From contig DHMO01000065.1 of the NCBI GenBank assembly GCA_002405835.1, positions 1-49,401 on the forward strand: a DNA stretch of 49,401 nucleotides, in the 5' to 3' direction. Position numbers and translations under genes: made by a program. Below the pieces are notes generated by a model that saw only the letters and a list, made by a program, of their open reading frames with translations, made no database searches and was not told where the DNA came from. Positions 1 to 8,010 of the stretch are shown here, piece by piece. How positions within the stretch are numbered: position 1 is the stretch's first letter; every line of letters begins with the position of its first letter. The DNA is from Lentisphaeria bacterium UBA4640. Lineage in GTDB: Bacteria > Verrucomicrobiota > Lentisphaeria > Victivallales > UBA1829.

Positions 1-82
1 TTCATTCGGAATTTTGCGTTTCCGAATTCACCTGTTTCAATCTCGAGCTTAATGATCATCGCCGTTTTGCGGCGCGAGGTTT

Positions 83-110
83 AATATAGCATCAAATTCG
101 TTTTTGTCAA
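83..110 (-). promoter_or_regulatory. Leftward promoter for a gene beyond the left edge
   Basis: On the minus strand there is TTGACA (105-110), a 16-base spacer and TATATT (83-88). This is a near-consensus sigma70-type promoter firing towards position 1. No gene it could serve lies inside the window, so positions 1-75 are probably the 5' leader of an off-edge gene. That leader holds an 8-bp hairpin (arms 4-11 and 20-27). Confidence 0.55.
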
Positions 111-189
111 ATCTTTGTTTGAAGATTTTTCATTTTTTATTGAACCTGATTTTCAGCACCTCGTCCCGTATCCGGAGCGAATGGTGTGT

Positions 190-217
190 AATATAGCAGC
201 AATCAGCAAAAATGCAA
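190..217 (-). promoter_or_regulatory. Second, upstream leftward promoter
   Basis: The minus strand carries TTGCAT (212-217), a 16-base spacer and TATATT (190-195), about 107 bases upstream of the first promoter and in the same direction. The two could act as tandem promoters for the off-edge gene. Sequence between 218 and 330 shows no convincing gene; the short ORFs there lack family similarity. Confidence 0.4.
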
Positions 218-330
218 ATAAAGAAACAATAAAAATTCAGAAAAAGAGCGTACAGTCCTTCATACATCGTGCAGGAGTTCCGCCCTGGGCGGCAAATGAA
301 AACAGAATCCCCCCTGCCCCGCAAAAAACA

Positions 331-364
331 AAAAGCTCCGGAATGAGGGGAAACATTCCGGAGC
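331..364 (-). terminator. Rho-independent terminator of the symporter gene
   Basis: Perfect 11-bp arms (335-345 and 354-364) enclose an 8-base loop. On the minus strand the stem is followed by a T-rich run. It lies just past the stop codon of the leftward symporter gene at 386. Confidence 0.75.
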
Positions 365-385
365 ACAAAACTAAAGTTTCTTAAA

Positions 386-2026
386 TCAGAAACCGACATT
401 CACGCCGACGGCGCGAAGGAAGATGATGAAAATCACAATCGGGGCAAAGAAACGAATCAGGATTGCCCAGAACGACATGATCGTCAATCCATGATCGCGA
501 GTCTGCCGGTACAGGGAATCGCCGCGGAAGCCGGAAAGGAGCGTAATCAGATTCATATCCGGACAGCTCTTCTCCGAGCCAAGGCGCAGTTCGCGGGCGG
601 CTTTGCGCGCCCCCCAGACCCAGCCGATAAACAGACAGATCGCAATACCGCCGATCGGAAGCATCCAGTTCGACGTCAGGTAGTCCATCATGTCAAAGAA
701 GCTGCCGGGGACGTTCTTTTCTCCGAAAACGAACGCAACAGCATCGCGGACAAACGGGATGTGCCGCCAGTGCGAAATACTGATTGCAGAAAGCACGCCA
801 AACAGCGTCACACCGCCCAGGCAGATGACGATTGATTTGCGGTGGCTCCATTTCAGTTCATCCATGAAGAACGAAATACCGTTCTGGAGCAGAGCCACGC
901 CGCTGGTGATCGAAGCAATTGAAAGCATCAGGAAGAAGAATCCAGCCCAAAGCCAGCCCCAGCCGCCGGGGAAGTGATTGAAGGTTGCAGGCAGAATCTT
1001 GAAGATCAGGCTCGGTCCGGCGCCGGGGTCGAAGCCCATCGCGAACACCGCGGGGAAAATCGCGAGTCCGGCCATAACTGCAGCCATGGTGTCGAGAGCC
1101 ATAACAAGAATCGAAGAACTGAAAATGTTCTGATCTTTCCGCATGTAACTTCCGTAGGTAACCGTGATGCCCATACCCAAGCTCAAAGAGTAGAAGCAGT
1201 GTCCGAGAGCTTCAAGAACACCGGTTGTGGTCAGTTTCGAGAAATCCGGCTTGAGGAAGAATTCAACGCCCTTCCATGCGCCGGGAAGCGTCACGCTTCG
1301 CACGATCACGGCAAGCAGGAGGAAGAAAAGAAGCGGCATCAGGATCTTCGACCACTTCTCAATACCCTTCTGGACACCGCCGAAGAGCATCGCTCCGCAA
1401 AGGATCATAAATACCAGGAAGCCAATCAGCACACGCCACGGAGTTTCAGTGAAAAGACCGAAGGCATCGGAGGCGGAATTGACATCGCTGTAGTTCAGGT
1501 CTCCGGCAAAGGAACGGTAGGTGTAATCAAGCACCCAGCCGCCGACGACGGCATAGTAGGAGAGGATCACCAGAGCGCCGAAAATTGCAAGCAGACCGAA
1601 TGCTCCGAACTGATAACGGAACAGCAGCGCAGCCGCAAGCAGCGAAACAGCGCCGAATCCGAAGTTTCCGGTGCAGAGCATGCAGATTCCGCCAAGTGCG
1701 AGGCCGGTGGCGATGACGTTGCAGATTACCGAGCGGCGATGCTGGAGCGCATTGTAAGCGCCGAAGGCATTGCGGCGGGTTTTGCGGCCGATCGTCATTT
1801 CGCAGATCATGACAGGCACGCCGAGGAGGAGGATGCAGAACAGGTAGACAAGCACGAATGCGCCGCCGCCATTCATTCCGGTGATGTAGGGGAACTTCCA
1901 GACATTTCCGAGACCGATCGCGGAACCGATGGTCGCCATGATGAACCCGAAGTTACTGCCCCAAGTTTCTCGTTTTTCCATTTGGAACCAAACTTTCTCT
2001 TGTTGCGTTTTTTTGTTTTTTGGCAT
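386..2026 (-). CDS. Sodium-dependent transporter, neurotransmitter:sodium symporter (SNF) family
   Basis: This integral inner-membrane protein of 546 residues probably takes up an amino acid or related amine with Na+. The family hallmark is plain near the N-terminus: GSAIGLGNVWKFPY at about residues 34-47, the unwound TM1 segment that binds sodium in LeuT-like transporters. About 11-12 hydrophobic segments follow, and the length fits bacterial NSS members. The substrate cannot be read from sequence. A promoter lies immediately upstream (2041-2068) and a terminator downstream (331-364), so it is probably monocistronic. The ATG at 2026 has no ribosome-binding site and only a very short leader from that promoter. 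An internal Met at 1981 (MEKRETWGSN) is an alternative start. Confidence 0.9.
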   Translation of the reverse strand: MPKNKKTQQEKVWFQMEKRETWGSNFGFIMATIGSAIGLGNVWKFPYITGMNGGGAFVLVYLFCILLLGVPVMICEMTIGRKTRRNAFGAYNALQHRRSVICNVIATGLALGGICMLCTGNFGFGAVSLLAAALLFRYQFGAFGLLAIFGALVILSYYAVVGGWVLDYTYRSFAGDLNYSDVNSASDAFGLFTETPWRVLIGFLVFMILCGAMLFGGVQKGIEKWSKILMPLLFFLLLAVIVRSVTLPGAWKGVEFFLKPDFSKLTTTGVLEALGHCFYSLSLGMGITVTYGSYMRKDQNIFSSSILVMALDTMAAVMAGLAIFPAVFAMGFDPGAGPSLIFKILPATFNHFPGGWGWLWAGFFFLMLSIASITSGVALLQNGISFFMDELKWSHRKSIVICLGGVTLFGVLSAISISHWRHIPFVRDAVAFVFGEKNVPGSFFDMMDYLTSNWMLPIGGIAICLFIGWVWGARKAARELRLGSEKSCPDMNLITLLSGFRGDSLYRQTRDHGLTIMSFWAILIRFFAPIVIFIIFLRAVGVNVGF

Positions 2027-2040
2027 AAAAAGATTCTACT

Positions 2041-2068
2041 AATGTAACGCTTTAAAACGTTTTTTCAA
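2041..2068 (-). promoter_or_regulatory. Promoter of the SNF symporter
   Basis: The minus strand has TTGAAA (2063-2068), a 16-base spacer and TACATT (2041-2046). The expected transcription start is near 2034, only a few bases before the annotated ATG. Confidence 0.4.
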
Positions 2069-2094
2069 CCGAAAACAATAAAAAACAGCAGTTT

Positions 2095-3354
2095 TTAGCG
2101 CGGACGCACTCGCGGATCGACCCAGGCATATGCCAAATCGGTCAGAAGGTTGATGAAAACAAACAGAAATGCGCCGAGGATCACCAGCGCTTTCAAAGTC
2201 TGCAAGTCCGAACTGTTCAGAGCATCGACCCCGCGGAAGCCGAGTCCGGGAATACCGAAAAAGCTCTCCAGAAGCAGACTGCCCGTAAACAGGAACGGAA
2301 GGACCGTCGATGCGCGCGTGATGATCGGAATCGCGGCATTTTTCAGAAGATGCCGGAAATAGACACGGAACGGAGAATCACCTTTTGCAATCGCTGTGCG
2401 CAGGTACGGTTTGCCGATTTCATTCAGGAACACCGTCCGGTAGAAACGGACACCGCTGCCCGTGCCGCTGATGATTCCCACAATTACCGGAAGCGCAAGG
2501 TTGCGCCAGTCATCCCAGCCCCAGACAGGGAAGAGATTCCAGTAATAGCCGAGCAGCCATTGACTGAAAATGATCAGGGCAAGATAGCTGATGCTCATTC
2601 CGGCGACCGAAAGGACCATGATAAAGCGGTCCAGCCAGGAATTGCGAAAAACAGCGGAGAGCATTGCAAGGGCTATGCCGGTCAGAAGTTCGCCGAAAAA
2701 AATCGGGAGCATCAGAAAAAGAGAAGTCCACATGCCGTCCCAGAGGACTTCGCGGATCGGCGTGCGGGTCAGAAGAGTGTCGCCGAAATTGAAGAAACTG
2801 ACATACGGGAATGTCGAACGGAACGATACGAGCTCGCGAACAGAATCGGTCAGCTGGCTGTCGAACCAGCTTTTCGCCGGAGCGAGGAAGCGGACGGAAC
2901 GCAGAACAAGCGTTTTCCCCGATTCATTCTTCAGGAGATAATCCGCGCCGTCAAAAGCGGAAACGAGCGGAAGCGTTTCCGGCGAGAGCTCCGCTTTCAC
3001 TCCGGCGAGTTCGAATGCACGATGAAACCGCAGTTCCGCGCCGGACGCAAGACGCAGACCGTCCGCCGAGAGCTCAGCTGAGCCGACAATGGTCACACCA
3101 TGCGGAACGGAGCGTCCGCCGGAGAAATCGGCGGAGGGATAAGCCTCTGTCGTCTTCCATCCGCCGAAAAAAAGCGGTTTGTTGGAACCCAGCTGATTGC
3201 GCATGGCTTCCAGTTCCTCGGCGGAAGGGTTCTTTCCGAGAACCGTCGCCGCGGGATCGCCCGCCGCAACACGGAAAAGAGTAAAAGTCAGAATCAGAAC
3301 GCCGAGCATGATCAGAACCGAATACGCACAACGCCGTAAAATGTACCGAAGCAT
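2095..3354 (-). CDS. ABC transporter permease, DppB/OppB type, with an inserted periplasmic domain
   Basis: This is an inner-membrane permease of the peptide/nickel ABC importer class, 419 residues long. MLRYILRRCAYSVLIMLGVLILTF is the usual first membrane helix (shown only as its start, MLRYILRR). The C-terminal half (about 200-419) has the permease core with an EAA-like loop (YLRTAIAKGDSPFRVYFRHLL region) and the family ending WVDPRVRPR. Family members are usually 300-340 residues; about 100 extra residues (roughly 60-190) sit in the first periplasmic loop. The start is supported by an AAAGGA site six bases upstream of the ATG and by a promoter at 3377-3404. No partner permease, solute-binding protein or ATPase is nearby, so partners must be encoded elsewhere. 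Confidence 0.85.
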   Translation of the reverse strand: MLRYILRRCAYSVLIMLGVLILTFTLFRVAAGDPAATVLGKNPSAEELEAMRNQLGSNKPLFFGGWKTTEAYPSADFSGGRSVPHGVTIVGSAELSADGLRLASGAELRFHRAFELAGVKAELSPETLPLVSAFDGADYLLKNESGKTLVLRSVRFLAPAKSWFDSQLTDSVRELVSFRSTFPYVSFFNFGDTLLTRTPIREVLWDGMWTSLFLMLPIFFGELLTGIALAMLSAVFRNSWLDRFIMVLSVAGMSISYLALIIFSQWLLGYYWNLFPVWGWDDWRNLALPVIVGIISGTGSGVRFYRTVFLNEIGKPYLRTAIAKGDSPFRVYFRHLLKNAAIPIITRASTVLPFLFTGSLLLESFFGIPGLGFRGVDALNSSDLQTLKALVILGAFLFVFINLLTDLAYAWVDPRVRPR

Positions 3355-3376
3355 AAAAATTCCTTTATTTTTCAGA

Positions 3377-3404
3377 AATATACTCCGGAAACCGGGAATG
3401 GCAA
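3377..3404 (-). promoter_or_regulatory. Promoter of the ABC permease
   Basis: The minus strand reads TTGCCA (3399-3404), a 16-base spacer and TATATT (3377-3382). It places transcription start about 15-20 bases before the ATG at 3354. Confidence 0.5.
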
Positions 3405-3422
3405 GAAAAAACAGAAAAAGAC

Positions 3423-3451
3423 TTGCAAAAAGAAAATCCGGCGGCTACTTT
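3423..3451 (+). promoter_or_regulatory. Probable promoter of the GNAT gene
   Basis: TTGCAA (3423-3428), a 17-base spacer and TACTTT (3446-3451) sit just upstream of the ATG at 3470. It would be divergent from the permease promoter. Confidence 0.35.
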
Positions 3452-3469
3452 ATATGGAAAGAGGTAATC

Positions 3470-3922
3470 ATGCAATCCATAACCTGTACAACAAACGCTC
3501 CGCTTGAAGAACTCATGCGAAGCCGTCTTGAAATGCTCCGGGAAGTCAACGGCATGACGGATAAGGATGAGTTTGATCCGCTTCTCATTTCTGAGAGCCG
3601 CAACTATTTCCTGAACGGAGAGCAGATCACCGTTCTTGCAAAACGGGGTTCCCGGACCGTCGGTTGCGCATCGCTGAGTTTCATCCGCGTCATGCCGACC
3701 TTCAGACATCCGACAGGGAAACGGGCGCATCTGATGAACGTCTACACCGTTCCGGAATTCCGGAGAAAGGGAATTGCGAAACGGATGATTGAATTTCTCA
3801 TTGCGAAGGCAAAAGAGCGCGGCGCAACAGAAATTTCACTCGACTCAACCGAAGCGGGACGTCCGTTTTACCTGACACTTGGCTTTCTCCTGAATACGGA
3901 AGGCATGGTTCTCTGCTTATAA
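3470..3922 (+). CDS. GNAT-family N-acetyltransferase
   Basis: Predicted cytoplasmic acetyl-CoA-dependent N-acetyltransferase of 150 residues; the substrate is unknown. The C-terminal half carries the acetyl-CoA-binding signature of the fold: a beta strand (MNVYTVPEFRRKGIAKRM region) with the R-R-K-G-I-A pyrophosphate loop, followed by helix and the late motif ISLDSTEAGRPFYLTLGF. The ATG at 3470 is chosen because AGAGG lies a few bases before it; an upstream extension of the frame to 3197 overlaps the divergent permease gene and looks non-coding. The gene stands alone, with no clear terminator. Confidence 0.85.
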   Translation: MQSITCTTNAPLEELMRSRLEMLREVNGMTDKDEFDPLLISESRNYFLNGEQITVLAKRGSRTVGCASLSFIRVMPTFRHPTGKRAHLMNVYTVPEFRRKGIAKRMIEFLIAKAKERGATEISLDSTEAGRPFYLTLGFLLNTEGMVLCL

Positions 3923-4004
3923 GGGAATCTCTAAATGCAGCATGCGGTCTTTAAGGCACACCGCAGAGCTTCTCCACGTTTTCATAAATTTTTCTATTTG
4001 TCCC

Positions 4005-4032
4005 TTGAAAAATTACGTTGATGTGCTAGAGT
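4005..4032 (+). promoter_or_regulatory. Probable promoter of the prepilin/glycosidase unit
   Basis: TTGAAA (4005-4010), a 16-base spacer and TAGAGT (4027-4032) match the pattern of other promoters in this window. If used, the transcript would have a leader of roughly 380 bases containing the inverted repeat at 4075-4187 and a small ORF at 4245. Confidence 0.35.
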
Positions 4033-4074
4033 AAAAAAATGAAAGAACCAAAATAACGTAAGTTTCCGGTTTCA

Positions 4075-4187
4075 CATAATATCCATTATGTTAAATTCCC
4101 TGTGCTCAAAAAATTCCCCCGTACTCAAAAACACCTCCTTTTTCCCGTTTTTTTGTACGTATCCAGTTTAACATAATGGATATTATG
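4075..4187. repeat. Pair of 21-base perfect inverted repeats, each itself palindromic
   Basis: The arm at 4075-4095 is the exact reverse complement of 4167-4187, with 71 bases between. Each arm contains a shorter palindrome, CATAAT-ATCC-ATTATG or its complement. Two palindromic sites at this distance upstream of a sugar-degradation unit look like paired operators for a dimeric regulator (LacI, GntR or AraC class). Alternatively, the arms could pair in RNA, because they lie downstream of the predicted start of transcription. Confidence 0.6.
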
Positions 4188-4244
4188 CAAAGTTCCAGAG
4201 TCTGAAGCATTCAACAATAAAAGCAACTGAAGGAGAGCACAGAC

Positions 4245-4397
4245 ATGAATGCGGAAGAAGCATATCTGTACTGCGGCAAGAAGGATTCCGGTCGGTTTCA
4301 CGATCACGTGAACGGTCTGCTTTATCCGCAAAACAAGCATAAACTTGAAACAGGCATTTCCTGTTTCAGGATTTCTCACGGGCTTAAAACCAAATAA
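4245..4397 (+). CDS. Small ORF (50 residues) with a good ribosome-binding site, function unknown
   Basis: ATG at 4245 follows an AAGGAG motif at 4230-4235, an excellent site. The frame runs 50 codons (starting MNAEEAYLYCGKKDSG, ending SHGLKTK) to a TAA at 4395-4397, 21 bases before the prepilin gene. It is hydrophilic, contains two Cys and has no recognisable domain or signal peptide. It could be a real small protein, a leader peptide coupling translation to the prepilin gene, or chance. I do not recognise it. Confidence 0.35.
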   Translation: MNAEEAYLYCGKKDSGRFHDHVNGLLYPQNKHKLETGISCFRISHGLKTK

Positions 4398-4418
4398 AAA
4401 CGAAAGACGGGCAATACA

Positions 4419-5192
4419 ATGAAAACAGAGACAGTCGGCAAAAACATTTTCCGTATTCCATTTCACAAACAGGAACTCAAATCCTGCAGATTCACCCTAA
4501 TAGAACTCCTCGTAGTAATTGCAATTATTGCAATACTTGCAGCGCTGCTTCTCCCGGCTCTGTACAAGGCAAGAATCGCCGCTCGCGCCATCAGCTGCAT
4601 CACCAACCAGAAGCAAGTCGGAATCACCATCGGGATGTATACAAACGATCAGAACGGCAGTTTCGTTACATATTGGCACGGCGGACAATGGTTTCATCAC
4701 GAGGGGAACCCCGCCAAAGTCATGACGTACCCCAACTGGGCTCAGTATCTTGCAGGAACGGGCTACATTCCCATGAAATCAAACAATACGTTCAAATGTT
4801 CCGAACAAAAAATCAAAACCAACGCCAACTGGACCTATTATGAATATATTTACGGTGTCAATGCGAACGGCATGTACCTCGGAGGAAACACGAACCGCTG
4901 GTATACGGCAATCGGGGACAACAAATTTCTGCGTCCGGGGAAAGCTCCGAACGATTTAATCATGCTGGCGTGCACCAGACGAAAAGATAAAATTCCGTCC
5001 TCCGCCAAAGAAGCCGGATATGGCGGAGATCCCGTAGTCTACTCCAGCACAACAGCTTCACGCTACTGGGCAGTTCATTCGGGACGCGTCAATGTTCTGT
5101 TTCCCGACCTTCACGCCGCCGCGACAATACAGCATACGTTCCGGCAGCGGATCGCCCCCAATGTCCAGTTCTACTACGGGGATGAAGAATGA
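4419..5192 (+). CDS. Prepilin-type N-terminal domain protein (type II pseudopilin-like, H-X9-DG class)
   Basis: This 257-residue protein has a class III signal: basic residues, then FTLIELLVVIAIIAILAALL at about residues 27-46, forming the pilin helix, then ALYKARIAARAISCITNQKQ. It should be processed by prepilin peptidase and sit at the inner membrane or periplasm. The residue before the Phe is Arg rather than the usual Gly. The globular domain ends with H-SGRVNVLFP-D-L, the H-X9-DG motif with its Gly replaced by Leu. Its stop overlaps the start of the glycosidase (ATGA at 5189-5192), so the two are translationally coupled. The family is hugely expanded in Lentisphaerota and planctomycete-type bacteria; its role there is unknown, perhaps secretion or surface attachment of enzymes. 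Confidence 0.85.
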   Translation: MKTETVGKNIFRIPFHKQELKSCRFTLIELLVVIAIIAILAALLLPALYKARIAARAISCITNQKQVGITIGMYTNDQNGSFVTYWHGGQWFHHEGNPAKVMTYPNWAQYLAGTGYIPMKSNNTFKCSEQKIKTNANWTYYEYIYGVNANGMYLGGNTNRWYTAIGDNKFLRPGKAPNDLIMLACTRRKDKIPSSAKEAGYGGDPVVYSSTTASRYWAVHSGRVNVLFPDLHAAATIQHTFRQRIAPNVQFYYGDEE

Positions 5193-7903
5193 CAATACTT
5201 CGATTGTCTCTGATCTTCACAGTTCTGCTCTGCAGCTCCCCCCTGCTGACAGGGAAAGACGCAAAACTGCTGGACAACGGGATTCTTGAACTGGACGGCT
5301 GGCGCGGAACAGTGACAACGTACAGCAAAGAATGGAAAACACTGACTCCGGCGGCAAATCCGATGATCTTCCATGCCGCCCAATCTCCGGCAAAACATTC
5401 TGCAGAGACGCAAGAGCTCCGCTACCGTCTGGAACTCCCCAATGGCGGCAGAGGGAATCTTGCCTTGTCCTTAAAAAACGGCTCCGATCTTCAGGGAACC
5501 GTAAATCTTGAACACGGAACGCTGACACGATACTTCTGCCTTTCCTCTCCGCTTTCGATTTTGCAATATGCCGGAACCAGGTTTGAAGTCGACGGCAAAC
5601 AGCACACGTTCCCCGCAGAATACAAAGCGGAAACGATATTCGACGGAATTGTACGGCAATTCCGTTTCCCAACCAAAAGCGGAGAAGTTCTTCTGAAAGG
5701 CAAATTCTATCTCCGAATTCAGGACGGACGCAAATGGCAGGGGGCTACCTATGGAATGCGGATCGGTTTTCTGCCGTATCAGGGAGTGGAGAAAATCCGG
5801 AATGCAAAACTGGATTTCCGGATCCGTTACGGCAAGAGCGGAGAATTCGGACCGAAACTCGGTTCGATCGACCGGCCTCCCTATGTCGCCAAAGCGGGGA
5901 AAGATTGGAAAGCGTTCACATACCGCCGGGACGTTCTGCCCGGCAGTGCGCTGGATTTCTCCGCCCGTCTTGACGCGCCCGCCGGAAAATATGGACCTGT
6001 GATCGCCGGACCGGATGGACAGTTCGTCTTCCGCGACCGTCCGCAGACGCCGGTCAGGTTCTATGGCCCGAATTTTGTTGGAGATTCCCAGCTCCCCGAC
6101 AAAAAGACTGCGGAAATCATCGCGGAACGGTTTGCCGCGTTCGGATTCAATGTCGTCCGCTTTCATCATCATGACAACGAGGTGTTCGACCATTCCTGCA
6201 GAGAACCCTCCCGGCTGCTCCCCGGACGAATGGACAAACTGGACTATCTGATCGCTTGTCTGAAAAAGCGCGGGATTTACTATTCAACCGATGTTTATGT
6301 TTCGCGCCGCGACATTCCGGCCTCCGAATTCGGCGATCTAGGCGCCATTCGGAGCATGCAGGAGTACAAGGCGCTCTTCTATGTCGACGACCGTGTTTAT
6401 GCGGACTGGGAACGCTGGGCGGAACGGTTCCTGGGGCATGTCAATCCGTATACAGGGCTTGCCCTGAAAGATGATCCCGCCCTGATTTCGCTGTCACTCG
6501 TCAACGAAGCGAATCCGGCGCAATGCTGGGAAATATCTCCGCGCACAGCAAAACTGTACCGCCGGAAATTTGAAGAGTGGGGGAAAAACAATCCGGACAA
6601 AACATTTGAACAGTTTCTCTCTCATCTTGCGGTCAAACGCTTCAATGAAATGAAGCAGTCCCTCCGGAAAATCGGCTGCAATGCCCTGCTCACCGATCAG
6701 AATTTCATGAACCGCCTCCATCTCGCCGCCGACCGCCGGCACTATGACTTTGTGGACAATCACGCCTACTGGGATCATCCGCGTTTTGCGGAAAAACGCT
6801 GGAGACTTCCTGCGCTTCCGAGCCAGATCAATCCCCTTGGCGCACGCCCCGGCGTTCCGGGCGCGGCATTTCCGACCCGGCTGTTCGGGAAAGGATTCAC
6901 TCTTTCGGAATTCGATTACGCCAATCCGAACATCTACCGCGCTGCGGGTCCCGCGATGATGGCGGCATATGCGGCATTCCAGAACTGGGATGCGATTTTT
7001 CCGTTTGCCTATGCTCACAGTCTGACATCGGTGGTCAATCCGGAGAGCACCGGCGGATTCTTTGACATCGCAACCGATCCGGTCAAAGCATTCTCGCAAC
7101 GCATCGGAGCGCGGATCTTCCTTGCCGGAGGAATCAAGCCGGCTCAAAACGCATTCGCCGCGCTTGTCACGGACCCTTTCAAACAGGGAGCCTCGGCAGA
7201 CGCTCCGTATTCATTCAGCGATCTAGGACTGCTTGCCCGCATCGGCCTGGTCACCGGACTGCCCGCGGAAGGAACCTGCACGGCTCTGATTGATATCGGA
7301 ACCGGACGGACAAGCGGAAAAACTCAGATATTCCGCGCGACAGAACATCTTATTCCCGATCTGATTTCCGCCGGATATATTCCGAAAGACTGTTACGACG
7401 CCGCGGCCGGGCGTTTTTCCTCTCCGGACGGACAGCTGGAACTAAACCGCAGCCGGCAGACACTCCGGGTCTCCGCTCCAGGCGGCGAAGTCCTCGTCAC
7501 CGGAAAAGACAGGAAACTTGCCGGATGCAGTTTCCTGGTGGAAAACAACGATGACTTTGCGGTATTCGCTCTCCTCCCAGTCGACACGGAACGGATTGCA
7601 GCCGCCCGCCGTCTGACGCTGATGCACCTGACCAATACACAGGCGACCGGCATGAGTTTCGGCGATGACCGATTCGGGCGTTTGGAAAAATGGGGAAAAA
7701 CCCCCTTCCTCGCCCGTCGGGGTTCGGCGCGTCTCACGCTCAGGCTCTCCGGCGAATGGGAAGCCTACGCGCTTGACACTGCGGGAAAACGTCTTGCAAA
7801 ACACCCGCTGACGCGTCAGGCGGATGGAACCATCACCCTTGAACTCGACAACTTCCGTTATCCCGAAGCGGTATTCGCCTATGAATTGATACGCATAAAA
7901 TAA
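5189..7903 (+). CDS. Secreted glycoside hydrolase, clan GH-A type (GH5-like TIM barrel)
   Basis: This is a 904-residue exported enzyme probably cleaving a plant or mucosal polysaccharide. Residues 1-22 (MTILRLSLIFTVLLCSSPLL) form a signal peptide. A beta-rich region follows to about 285. A TIM barrel then starts at RFYGPNFVGD and includes NVVRFHHHDNEVFD. The likely acid/base is the Glu in SLVNEANP (about 440) and the likely nucleophile the Glu in LSEFDYANP (about 574), both at clan GH-A positions beta-4 and beta-7. A C-terminal beta domain completes the chain. The start overlaps the prepilin stop by four bases. A strong terminator follows at 7964-8010. The exact GH family and substrate cannot be assigned by eye. 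Confidence 0.8.
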   Translation: MTILRLSLIFTVLLCSSPLLTGKDAKLLDNGILELDGWRGTVTTYSKEWKTLTPAANPMIFHAAQSPAKHSAETQELRYRLELPNGGRGNLALSLKNGSDLQGTVNLEHGTLTRYFCLSSPLSILQYAGTRFEVDGKQHTFPAEYKAETIFDGIVRQFRFPTKSGEVLLKGKFYLRIQDGRKWQGATYGMRIGFLPYQGVEKIRNAKLDFRIRYGKSGEFGPKLGSIDRPPYVAKAGKDWKAFTYRRDVLPGSALDFSARLDAPAGKYGPVIAGPDGQFVFRDRPQTPVRFYGPNFVGDSQLPDKKTAEIIAERFAAFGFNVVRFHHHDNEVFDHSCREPSRLLPGRMDKLDYLIACLKKRGIYYSTDVYVSRRDIPASEFGDLGAIRSMQEYKALFYVDDRVYADWERWAERFLGHVNPYTGLALKDDPALISLSLVNEANPAQCWEISPRTAKLYRRKFEEWGKNNPDKTFEQFLSHLAVKRFNEMKQSLRKIGCNALLTDQNFMNRLHLAADRRHYDFVDNHAYWDHPRFAEKRWRLPALPSQINPLGARPGVPGAAFPTRLFGKGFTLSEFDYANPNIYRAAGPAMMAAYAAFQNWDAIFPFAYAHSLTSVVNPESTGGFFDIATDPVKAFSQRIGARIFLAGGIKPAQNAFAALVTDPFKQGASADAPYSFSDLGLLARIGLVTGLPAEGTCTALIDIGTGRTSGKTQIFRATEHLIPDLISAGYIPKDCYDAAAGRFSSPDGQLELNRSRQTLRVSAPGGEVLVTGKDRKLAGCSFLVENNDDFAVFALLPVDTERIAAARRLTLMHLTNTQATGMSFGDDRFGRLEKWGKTPFLARRGSARLTLRLSGEWEAYALDTAGKRLAKHPLTRQADGTITLELDNFRYPEAVFAYELIRIK

Positions 7904-7963
7904 ATAACGGAAAATTCAAGAAGCTGAACTGTTTTTGAGTTCTGTCTTCCTTGGAAGAGACAT

Positions 7964-8010
7964 ATTCCCGTGCGGACGGAGTTTTCTCATCTTCCGCACG
8001 GGAATTTTTT
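7964..8010 (+). terminator. Rho-independent terminator of the prepilin/glycosidase unit
   Basis: Perfect 13-bp arms (7964-7976 and 7993-8005) with a 16-base loop are followed by a T run to 8010. The T run reaches the stop codon of the convergent GH106-like gene. Confidence 0.8.

Noticed and set aside
974..2047. 357-codon plus-strand frame opposite the SNF symporter
   Set aside because: It is antisense to a clear transporter gene, is highly charged, and has no domain; it reflects codon bias.
4125..4466. 113-codon minus-strand frame in the region before the prepilin gene
   Set aside because: It crosses the inverted repeat and overlaps the prepilin start; no domain, no ribosome site; the plus-strand small ORF is better supported.
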